Shown here piece by piece: positions 8,018 through 14,209 of a stretch of 23,013 nucleotides of DNA; position 1 is the stretch's first letter; each line of letters starts with the position of its first letter. This DNA is from an uncultured Gluconobacter sp. (GTDB taxonomy: Bacteria; Pseudomonadota; Alphaproteobacteria; Acetobacterales; Acetobacteraceae). The translations under genes were made by a program, and so were the position numbers. Below the pieces are notes generated by a model, which worked only from the letters and a program-made list of their open reading frames with translations, ran no database searches and was not told the DNA's origin. The stretch is taken from assembly GCA_937880175.1 (NCBI GenBank), contig CALFLO010000143.1:1-23013 (forward strand). The letters are read 5' to 3'.

Positions 8018-8151
8018 TCGAAGGACATTGCCTCGGCCGGGGTCTGATCGCGGGTCTGCAAGACCGCGATATCCTGATCACGCACACCGGCCTCACGACC
8101 GATGGCCCCCAGAAGCGATCCCAGCCGAACGGCCTCTTCTTTTTTCTGCAT
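8014..8151 (-). CDS. small antitoxin-like protein
   Basis: This 45-residue ORF starts MQKKEEAVRLGSLLGAIG and ends TPAEAMSFE. GGAGAGG lies immediately before the ATG, and the stop overlaps the start of the deleted PIN toxin by 4 bp (ATGA), the usual antitoxin-toxin arrangement. No complete DNA-binding fold is recognisable, so it may be short or N-terminally eroded. The antitoxin role is inferred from position only. Confidence 0.45.
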   Translation of the reverse strand: MQKKEEAVRLGSLLGAIGREAGVRDQDIAVLQTRDQTPAEAMSFE

Positions 8152-8176
8152 GTCCTCTCCAGTCACCGCGCCGAAA

Positions 8177-8569
8177 TCAGACAACCCGTTCCAGCCCCAG
8201 ATGTGTCACAAACGGATCAAAGTCCCGGTCACTGTAAAGGAGCCGATACCCGCTTACGATACATCGTGTGGCAATCAGGGTATCAATGGTTTTCCGGATG
8301 GTGATGCCTCTGGCACGCAGGTCACGGAAATATCGTGCCGCCTCGATCATGACATCACGCCCCCCGATCTCTACCAGATCCAGAGCGCCAAGCAGTCTCC
8401 GCGCCTTGTTGAAATCCCGTTCGCTCGCAAATCCCTGAAGAACTTCCGTCATCATCAGATCCCCAATGGCGACCAGTTCCTCTCCCAGCAACCGGTCCAG
8501 AGCATCAACCTGTGGCGTCACCGTACCCCTGAAAAAATCGATCCAGACCGATGAATCGACCAGAATCAT
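8177..8569 (-). CDS. vapC: VapC-type PIN-domain ribonuclease toxin
   Basis: This 130-residue PIN-domain toxin would cleave RNA through a Mg-binding cluster of acidic residues. Visible residues are D5 in MILVDSSVWIDFF, E42 in MMTEVLQGF, D96 in TIDTLIATRC and the D-rich SDRDFDPF at 113-120. The length is typical of VapC. The ATG overlaps the antitoxin stop by 4 bp (8566-8569), so the two genes are translationally coupled. The toxin should be held inactive by the antitoxin and act when antitoxin is lost, stabilising the plasmid. Confidence 0.9.
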   Translation of the reverse strand: MILVDSSVWIDFFRGTVTPQVDALDRLLGEELVAIGDLMMTEVLQGFASERDFNKARRLLGALDLVEIGGRDVMIEAARYFRDLRARGITIRKTIDTLIATRCIVSGYRLLYSDRDFDPFVTHLGLERVV

Positions 8570-8760
8570 GCGTCGGAACGCATGGCGTCGAGATCACCCC
8601 GCCACTCCAGCCTGCCCTTCATGGAACGCAGTTGCCGCTGCTGATTCAACTTGATCAGCGTCCGCAATCCGAGTTCGACGGCTTCTTTCTTGGTTTTGAC
8701 GCCAGACGCCTTCAGCGCATCTGTCATGAGGGTATCGTCAATAATGATGTTGGTTCGCAT
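8566..8760 (-). CDS. vapB: VapB-type antitoxin
   Basis: This is a 64-residue antitoxin. The N-terminal MRTNIIIDDTLMTDALKASG and the following KTKKEAVELGLRTLIKL resemble the VapB/DUF2191 ribbon-helix-helix group that pairs with PIN toxins. The charged C-terminal tail (GRLEWRGDLDAMRSDA) is the expected toxin-neutralising segment. It is the first gene of a two-gene operon and is preceded by a promoter with an embedded inverted repeat, consistent with autorepression by the VapBC complex. Confidence 0.88.
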   Translation of the reverse strand: MRTNIIIDDTLMTDALKASGVKTKKEAVELGLRTLIKLNQQRQLRSMKGRLEWRGDLDAMRSDA

Positions 8761-8809
8761 GATGTGTATCTCCAGTGAAAATTATACACATCAACATCTC
8801 CTCTCTCAA
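8760..8809 (-). promoter_or_regulatory. vapBC promoter with embedded operator
   Basis: On the minus strand a -35 TTGAGA (8809-8804) and a perfect -10 TATAAT (8786-8781) are separated by 17 bp. A 10-bp perfect inverted repeat, TGATGTGTAT at 8760-8769 and ATACACATCA at 8784-8793, spans the region from the -10 to the antitoxin start. This is the usual layout for VapBC autorepression. The -35 lies only 5 bp beyond the traA stop. Confidence 0.75.
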
Positions 8810-8814
8810 GCAGA

Positions 8815-11800
8815 TTACATCCCCATATCCATACCGCGCGACCTGGAGCGTGAGAGGGCCTGCTCCCGCTGATGGGGATGCAACCCGTGATCGAGCGTCG
8901 ATCCCTTCTTGATCCCCAGCTCGCGGCTTTTCTCCCGCAGGATGGACTCAAGCTGCGCATCCCGCTTCAATTCCTTGAGCGCCACACCCTGCTGCTCGCG
9001 GCTCAGCCCGTCCCAGGTCTTCACAAACCGCGCCGCCCGCAGATCCGGACTCTTCCGCACCCTGTCCTCATGCTCCAGCCCCTCGACCAGTTTGCGCGCC
9101 CGTGCCGGACCTTCCAGACCATACAGCGCCTGCCGGATCTCCGGCTGATGCTTCAGCGCCGCCCGCAGATCCGCCTCACCGCCACGCCGGACCCGCTCCA
9201 GATCCCGCCCGGCTTCAAAAAGCGCCTTCTTCTGGTGCTCCAGCACCGGCAGATCCTGACGCACCATGCGCTCGGCATCCACCCAGGCCCGCGCATACCG
9301 CTCCACCGCCTGCTGAAGCGGATCACCACCCGGCACAAACCCGTCCAGCCCGGCCGGCACCTGCTCACGCTGCACACGGGGCAGCCTCAAACCCGCAAAG
9401 AGAGAGGCGGGAGCCTCACGCTCAATCCCACTTTCCCCCTTACCGGCCCCGGCATCCATCCCGGCCGACACGTCTTTTTCCGCCGTGCGACGCCCCGGCC
9501 GCACGGACAGGTCCAGCCCATCGAACATCCCGCGTTTCTGCTGTGCCGGTGCCGGCTCTGGCGTACTGACAGCTTCGGTCTGCCTGTCCTTCTGGGGGCC
9601 AGAGGCGGCCTTCTCACGCTCCACCACGATCTTGCTCTCGGGGACATACAGTCCGCGCCGCCGCGCGAACCCGGTATCCCGATCCCGGACATGCGGGTAA
9701 TCCAGCGTGGTATCCTTCAGCCGCTCGCGTGACAGCCGCCGCACCAGCCCGTCCCGGTCGCCCACATCATCACGACCCCAATGGACAGACACGCTCTCCC
9801 GATGCCTCGACAGCGCCACATAGGCCCCGTGCCGGTCCAGGCTCCCCGTCGCCAGCACATGCGCCCGGTCCACCGTCACACCCTGCGATTTGTGGATGGT
9901 GGCCGCATAACCATGATCCAGCGCGTCATACTCCGCCACCGACACGGACACGACCCGGCCACGCCCGACACCCTCCTTCCCATCGAGCTGCACCGACAGC
10001 ACGAGATCCCCGGCCTCGGCCGATCCCTCGATGCCCCGCACCGTGCCTAGCGTGCCGTTCTTTACCCCCAGTTCCCGGTCATTGCGCAGGAAGTAGACCC
10101 GCTCCCCGTCCGCAAACACCCGTTCGCCCTGGGCGGTTGGCACCAGCACGTCGTCACCCAGCTCACCCGCCTCCCGCCGGATGGCGCGTGCCGCCTCGTT
10201 CAGTGCCCGCACATCGACACGCCGGTGCGCCAGCATGATCTGACTGTCCTCTGGCGCGGCCTGACGGGCTTCATCCCACCCGGCCACCACCCCGCCCCGC
10301 GCCTCTTCCAGCGGGTCATGCCCGCGCACCAGGCCAGTCGCCTCATAGCGTCCCAGCGCCTGCTCTGTCCGCCCGGTCGCCAACTCCTTCGTGGCCGCCT
10401 GCTGCCAGCCTTCACACTGCCGGCGTACGGTGGTGATTTCCACCGACCCGACCCGCTCGGCCACCGCCCGGAACGCACCACCCGCCTCGATCGCCTGCAA
10501 CTGCTCGGGATCGCCCACCAGCACCACCTTGGCCCCGGCTTCGCGGGCGACAGACAGAACCCGCTCCATCTGCCGTGACCCCACCATGCCGGCCTCGTCC
10601 ACCACCAGCACGTCCCCGCGCTCCAGCAGGTCGAACCCACGACCCCACGCCCGCTCCAGGGACGCCAGCGTCCGGCTCTCAATCCCGGACCCCGCTTCCA
10701 GCCCTTCCGCCGCGATCCCCGACAGCGCCGCCCCGCGCACCCGGTACCCGGCCTCTTCCCATGCCGCACGGGCCACACCCAGCATGGTGCTCTTCCCTGT
10801 CCCGGCATACCCGACCACCACGGACAGGTCGCGGGACTTCGTGAGCTCGCCCACCGCCAGCGCCTGCTCGTCCCCAAGACCGGAATGCTGCATCGCTGCC
10901 CGACGCACCGCCAGCGGCACCGCATGCCCCTGGGACAGCCCCATCGCGAGCGATGCCTCTTCCAGACGCTGCTCGACCCCGATCATCTCCCGTGTGGAGA
11001 ACCGTTCCCGCCCGTGACCGTCTTTCCCGAGGGCGACCAGCTCCGGACATGCCTCCACCCGAACCATGACAGCACTGAACTGTTCTGCATCTGCCGTATG
11101 CCGGTCCACGAACCGCGCCAGGTCCTGACGGGTGAATGTGCTCTGCTGTCGGGTCAGCGCCTCCAGCGCCACATGCGGCTCGGCCAGCAACCTCTCGCCA
11201 TTGCGTCGCGCGATCTCCAGATGGTCAGCGACCCGCTCCGCGTCCTCGCCCCGCTCTTCCCGACGCATGCCGGCCGGACCGATTTTGTTCTGCGGCTCAA
11301 GGTCGATCCCCTGTGCCGCGAACGACCGATGATCGATCCGCACGTCTAGGTCCAGCTCGGCCAGCCGTTCATTGGCAAGTGACGCCCATCGCTCCCGCCA
11401 TGTCAGCAGGAGTTCTTTGTCATTCCACGACCGCTCTTTTGCACCAAACCCGTTCTCATCCACGGACCGCGTGGACAGCATCACATGCGCATGGGGCTTC
11501 GCCTGTCCGTCCTCACCAATATCCCAATGCACATTGAGATCGGCCACCATGCCGCGTTCCACGAACTGCTCCCGCACGAAATCCCGTGCCAGCGCGATCC
11601 CCTGCGCCTGGGTCATTTCGCGCGGGATTGAAAACTCCACCTCGCGGGCAAGCTGGGCATCCTTGCGCTTCTCGATCGCCTCGACCTCATTCCATAGGGT
11701 CGCACGGTCGAGAAACCGTTCCGGCGCGCCATCGGGCAGCAGGATCTCGGAATGCACCACGCCGCTCTTGTTGGAAAAGTCATGGTCGCGATCCAGCCGC

Positions 11801-11901
11801 ACATCATGCAGCCGGGACGCCGCGCGATAGGCCGCCGCTGCCACGGCGCTCCGGCCGGTGGCGCGGCTGATAACCTTTGCATGCAGATGATAGATCGCCA
11901 T
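8815..11901 (-). CDS. traA: TraA relaxase-helicase for conjugative mobilisation (MOBQ, Ti-type)
   Basis: This 1028-residue protein nicks oriT and unwinds the transferred strand. The N-terminal relaxase domain starts MAIYHLHAKVISRATGRSAV, with the probable nicking Tyr at 25 (AAAYRAASRLHD) and the metal-binding histidines H125, H137 and H139 (HWDIGEDGQAKPHAHVML). A RecD-like helicase follows: Walker A GYAGTGKS at 364-371, Walker B with D435 in VLVVDEAGM, then VLVGDPEQLQAI and, later, YAATIHKSQGVTVDRAHV and AYVALSRHR. The C-terminal ~250 residues are charged and variable. An AGGA precedes the ATG. The oriT-like sequence is 23 bp upstream and traC/traD are divergent, as in Ti-type transfer regions. 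It appears full length for plasmid relaxases of this kind. Confidence 0.95.
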   Translation of the reverse strand: MAIYHLHAKVISRATGRSAVAAAAYRAASRLHDVRLDRDHDFSNKSGVVHSEILLPDGAPERFLDRATLWNEVEAIEKRKDAQLAREVEFSIPREMTQAQGIALARDFVREQFVERGMVADLNVHWDIGEDGQAKPHAHVMLSTRSVDENGFGAKERSWNDKELLLTWRERWASLANERLAELDLDVRIDHRSFAAQGIDLEPQNKIGPAGMRREERGEDAERVADHLEIARRNGERLLAEPHVALEALTRQQSTFTRQDLARFVDRHTADAEQFSAVMVRVEACPELVALGKDGHGRERFSTREMIGVEQRLEEASLAMGLSQGHAVPLAVRRAAMQHSGLGDEQALAVGELTKSRDLSVVVGYAGTGKSTMLGVARAAWEEAGYRVRGAALSGIAAEGLEAGSGIESRTLASLERAWGRGFDLLERGDVLVVDEAGMVGSRQMERVLSVAREAGAKVVLVGDPEQLQAIEAGGAFRAVAERVGSVEITTVRRQCEGWQQAATKELATGRTEQALGRYEATGLVRGHDPLEEARGGVVAGWDEARQAAPEDSQIMLAHRRVDVRALNEAARAIRREAGELGDDVLVPTAQGERVFADGERVYFLRNDRELGVKNGTLGTVRGIEGSAEAGDLVLSVQLDGKEGVGRGRVVSVSVAEYDALDHGYAATIHKSQGVTVDRAHVLATGSLDRHGAYVALSRHRESVSVHWGRDDVGDRDGLVRRLSRERLKDTTLDYPHVRDRDTGFARRRGLYVPESKIVVEREKAASGPQKDRQTEAVSTPEPAPAQQKRGMFDGLDLSVRPGRRTAEKDVSAGMDAGAGKGESGIEREAPASLFAGLRLPRVQREQVPAGLDGFVPGGDPLQQAVERYARAWVDAERMVRQDLPVLEHQKKALFEAGRDLERVRRGGEADLRAALKHQPEIRQALYGLEGPARARKLVEGLEHEDRVRKSPDLRAARFVKTWDGLSREQQGVALKELKRDAQLESILREKSRELGIKKGSTLDHGLHPHQREQALSRSRSRGMDMGM

Positions 11902-11923
11902 GAACGCGATCCTATCACACCAC

Positions 11924-11960
11924 TTAAGCGCACGTCACGCAGTGACGTATAAGCGCGCAC
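11924..11960. other. candidate oriT with nic-like sequence
   Basis: ACGTCAC (11932-11938) and GTGACGT (11942-11948) form a perfect 7-bp stem with a 3-nt loop. ATAAGCGCGCAC (11949-11960) follows directly and resembles the RSF1010/Ti-type nic region, recalled as TAAGTGCGCCCT. A second partial copy, TTAAGCGCAC, lies at 11924-11933. A hairpin next to a TAAG-containing nic site, between divergent traA and traC, is the standard arrangement for MOBQ relaxases. The exact nick position is not determined. Confidence 0.7.
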
Positions 11961-12061
11961 TCATATTTTACTGCACCACAAAGATTGTTAATCGGGATGA
12001 GTGACGCGGTTCTCGTCTGTGTGGTAGAGTATCCACAGGTCGGCAGAATAGGGGGCTAGAA

Positions 12062-12355
12062 ATGCGCAGGCCACGGGACATTGATGCGGAACTGAAGGCG
12101 CTTCAGGAAAAGGCAAAGCAGCTCAAAGCGCAAAGAACCATCCAGCTCGGTGAACTGGTCGAAGTGACGGGAGCCGATACCTTATCGATCGAGGCTCTTG
12201 CTGGTGTTCTGCTTGCGGCTGTCGAACAGGCGGATAGTAAACCCGAAGCCGTCGCGAGGTGGACCGAACGGGGAGCGGCGTTCTTTCAGGCAGGCGGAAA
12301 AAAGGGCAGCCGGAAAGGAACCGGAAACGATCAGAACGGATCTGCTGGCGCTTGA
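12062..12355 (+). CDS. TraC-like small mobilisation protein
   Basis: This 97-residue basic, helical protein starts MRRPRDIDAELKALQEKAKQ and continues IQLGELVEVTGADTLSIEAL and AGVLLAAVEQ. The pattern matches small TraC/TraD proteins encoded divergently from traA in Ti-like transfer regions, where they assist relaxosome formation at oriT. An AGGGGG lies 7 nt before the ATG. It starts about 100 bp from the oriT-like hairpin. The traD-like reading frame overlaps or follows its end. Confidence 0.75.
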   Translation: MRRPRDIDAELKALQEKAKQLKAQRTIQLGELVEVTGADTLSIEALAGVLLAAVEQADSKPEAVARWTERGAAFFQAGGKKGSRKGTGNDQNGSAGA

Positions 12356-12419
12356 AAGACGGATCAGGAAGCAGACAGCCCTGATCCATCGCCATCAGGC
12401 ACGAAAGGCACGCACCGAC

Positions 12420-12659
12420 ATGCGCGACTGGGCGAAGGCGCGACGGGAACGCACCCATCATCTGATCGAACTGGGCGGCCTGGTCCAGAAGGCAGGACTG
12501 GTCGATCTGACCGATGATGACCGCGCCACCCTGCTCGGAGCCTTTCTGGATATTGCGGGGCAGCTTCAGGGGGGAAATGAGACCACCCCGGACGACCTGA
12601 AAACGCGCTGGAGACGCGCGGGGCTTCATGCCTTCGACAGGGACCGGGAACAAGGCTGA
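12420..12659 (+). CDS. traD: TraD-like small mobilisation protein
   Basis: From the ATG at 12420 the protein has 79 residues. The block RERTHHLIELGGLVQKAGLV followed by DLTDDDRATLLGAFLDIA is the conserved TraD signature (R-x-LIELGGL-KAG). The frame is open far upstream, through the 3' part of traC, and LLALERRIRKQTALIHRHQA may belong to it if a non-ATG start near 12342 is used, so the start is uncertain. The gene lies directly behind the traC-like gene on the same strand, and the proteins probably act together in relaxosome function. Confidence 0.75.
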   Translation: MRDWAKARRERTHHLIELGGLVQKAGLVDLTDDDRATLLGAFLDIAGQLQGGNETTPDDLKTRWRRAGLHAFDRDREQG

Positions 12660-12762
12660 CGACAAAACACGATCATCCAAAACGGACAGACTGTAATCTC
12701 GGCCACAGAACAATTTTACGGCCTGGAAACTGACCACCACAGACACTTCAAGAGGATACCTA

Positions 12763-13095
12763 ATGGCTCCGGAATACCCTTCTCCAGAATGGTTTTCTGA
12801 TAAGATCAATCGCCATCAATGGATGTGGAATCTGAATGCCCGGTTTGTTTCACAGGCAGCAAAGCGTATGACCGATACGGACGCTCTAGTCTTGCTCAAT
12901 GAGGCGGTCAATCTGGAAATAGCGGAAACGGCTGCCAACCTTCTTCGGGAAGGTGTGCCAGAAAAAATTGTCGCTGATTTCGTTATGGCTTACAGTCAGA
13001 CACAACGAGCAGAATTGCTGGATAATGTCTGCGATTACGCATGGCGGATTTCTGCCCCTGTCGCTGCCACGAAACACGAGGCGATGAAGACATGA
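12763..13095 (+). CDS. hypothetical 110-residue protein
   Basis: I do not recognise this gene. AGAGGA lies 8 nt before the ATG. The protein is mostly helical, without signal peptide, membrane segment or cysteine motif. It starts MAPEYPSPEWFSDKINRHQW and has the acidic stretch TDTDALVLLNEAVNLEIAET. Its last codons overlap the next ORF by ATGA at 13092-13095, which supports real translation. It lies between the traCD genes and the transposon insertion. Confidence 0.6.
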   Translation: MAPEYPSPEWFSDKINRHQWMWNLNARFVSQAAKRMTDTDALVLLNEAVNLEIAETAANLLREGVPEKIVADFVMAYSQTQRAELLDNVCDYAWRISAPVAATKHEAMKT

Positions 13096-13268
13096 CCATG
13101 ACGGACCTTTCCGACGAACGGGCTGCCAAAAGGGATGCAATCCGCAAGGCACGCAACAGCACGAAACCCACTGTCCCGGCCGATCAGGTTCTTGCTCTTC
13201 TGGACGCCGATCTGGCCCGGATTCAGGCGGCCATTGACACCCTCCCTACGCCTCGCCCCACGGATTGA
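13092..13268 (+). CDS. hypothetical 58-residue protein
   Basis: The chosen start ATG at 13092 overlaps the preceding stop by 4 bp. The frame extends upstream to 13041, but that N-terminus is Cys/His-rich and lies inside the previous gene. The product starts MTMTDLSDERAAKRDAIRKA and is charged and helical, with ADQVLALLDADLARIQAAID near the end. No family is recognised. It is probably co-expressed with the gene at 12763-13095. Confidence 0.5.
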   Translation: MTMTDLSDERAAKRDAIRKARNSTKPTVPADQVLALLDADLARIQAAIDTLPTPRPTD

Positions 13269-13330
13269 TGAGGGTGTTGGTGTCGTGAACGATCCCCCCC
13301 GAAATCCACGTCCCTGATGGCCTCGTGGAA

Positions 13331-13356
13331 CGCGGGAACGATCCCTCATTCCCGCG
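13331..13356. terminator. 8-bp hairpin, possible transcription terminator
   Basis: CGCGGGAA (13331-13338) and TTCCCGCG (13349-13356) form a perfect stem with a 10-nt loop. It lies between the stop of the plus-strand 58-residue ORF and the stop of the interrupted minus-strand gene, so it could serve both. No T-run follows on either strand, which weakens the call. Confidence 0.4.
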
Positions 13357-13363
13357 CTGAAAA

Positions 13364-13441
13364 TTACCAGTAATATTCGTGGGGTCGCCGGGTGCCGGTA
13401 TACGGAAAGACCGCCTCGACAGGATCGAGGTCGCCCTTGAT
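13364..13441 (-). pseudogene. 3' fragment of the small gene split by the Tn3-family transposon
   Basis: Read on the minus strand from the left transposon junction, this gives IKGDLDPVEAVFPYTGTRR and PHEYYW, then TAA at 13366-13364. When the transposon and one copy of the TTGAT duplication are removed, it continues in frame from the N-terminal fragment at 17238-17419. The intact product would have 84 residues. No family is recognised. Confidence 0.7.
13437..13441. repeat. target-site duplication, left copy (TTGAT)
   Basis: TTGAT lies immediately outside the left inverted repeat and is repeated immediately outside the right one at 17238-17242. Five-base duplications are the hallmark of Tn3-family insertion. 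Confidence 0.85.
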
Positions 13442-13479
13442 GAGGCCATCGCATCGGATGTATTCTGAATTGCGTTAAG
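13442..13479. repeat. Tn3-family left inverted repeat (38 bp)
   Basis: The repeat starts GAGGCCATCGCATCGG and ends TGAATTGCGTTAAG. It matches the reverse complement of the right end at 31 of 38 positions by my hand count. It lies 24 bp beyond the tnpR stop. Confidence 0.88.
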
Positions 13480-13503
13480 GGAAGATGGACCCTGAGCCCG
13501 CCC

Positions 13504-14073
13504 TCAAGCGGATCGCCTTACGCCTGCGAGAGCCATTTCACGGTAGACTGTAGCGCGACCGAGGCCGAGTTGCCGTGCGGCTTCGGTGGGTGATACCCCC
13601 GCTTCTACAAGCTTGAGCGCAGCGTTCGCCTTTTTCGGGTCGAGTGGTCGGCGTCCTGGCAATTTTCCCTTGGCGCGCGCGGCGGCGATGCCGTCCTTGG
13701 TCCGTTCGGCGATCAATCGTCTTTCGAAATGCGCGATCGATCCGAACACGTGAAACACAAGTTCGCCCGCCGCCGACGAGGTGTCGATTTTTTCTTCCAG
13801 GCTGAGCAGGGCGACACCACGCTCTTTCAATTCCGTCACAATTTTCAACAGCTCGCCAAGCGATCGACCAAGCCGATCAAGGCGCACTACCGCCAACGTA
13901 TCCCCGGCACGGGCGTAAGCAAGCAACTCGTCAAGGCCTGGGCGGTCCATCGACTTGCCCGAGCGCACGTCGGTAAACACCTTTATCGCGCCAGCCTGTT
14001 CGAGCCGCATGGCCTGCCCGGCAACATCCTGATCACTGGTGCTTACCCGCGCATACCCCAGAATGCCGCTCAT
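13504..14073 (-). CDS. tnpR: TnpR serine resolvase of the Tn3-family element
   Basis: This 189-residue serine recombinase resolves transposition cointegrates at res. The nucleophile is S11 in GYARVSTSDQD. The core motifs VVRLDRLGRSLGELL and SIAHFERRLIAERTKDGI are present, and a C-terminal helix-turn-helix (VSPTEAARQLGLGRATVYRE) binds res. The length is typical. It is transcribed away from tnpA and from the shared regulatory region, and ends close to the left inverted repeat. In related elements TnpR also represses both genes by binding the intergenic region. Confidence 0.93.
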   Translation of the reverse strand: MSGILGYARVSTSDQDVAGQAMRLEQAGAIKVFTDVRSGKSMDRPGLDELLAYARAGDTLAVVRLDRLGRSLGELLKIVTELKERGVALLSLEEKIDTSSAAGELVFHVFGSIAHFERRLIAERTKDGIAAARAKGKLPGRRPLDPKKANAALKLVEAGVSPTEAARQLGLGRATVYREMALAGVRRSA

Positions 14074-14209
14074 CCACCGTCTCCCAACCGCTCGGTCTGT
14101 GGACGTCTGAGGCGTAGACGCACCGCAGACCCTAAACCCGTCCAGAGACTACGTCTCAATAATACCTTAAGTCCACAGTTCTTCTTACCCATTTGTGGAC
14201 GGATTTATC
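14074..14209. promoter_or_regulatory. tnpR-tnpA intergenic region, probable res site
   Basis: This 136-bp region between divergent tnpR and tnpA has several dyads. TGTGGAC occurs at 14098-14104 and 14194-14200, with GTCCACA at 14171-14177. GTCTG at 14096-14100 pairs with CAGAC at 14126-14130. GAGAC-TAC-GTCTC lies around 14145-14157. Such dyads fit the resolvase subsites and divergent promoters of a Tn3-type res; subsite borders were not assigned. Confidence 0.6.

Noticed and set aside
8872..9732. 286-codon plus-strand open frame and others opposite traA
   Set aside because: They are shadows of the relaxase gene, with Pro/Arg/His-rich composition and no recognisable domain.
12123..12809. 228-codon minus-strand frame opposite traC and traD
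   Set aside because: Antisense to two recognisable mobilisation genes; no motifs.
13246..13449. 67-codon minus-strand ORF beside the transposon
   Set aside because: It conflicts with the frame that continues exactly across the restored insertion site, and has no ribosome site of note.
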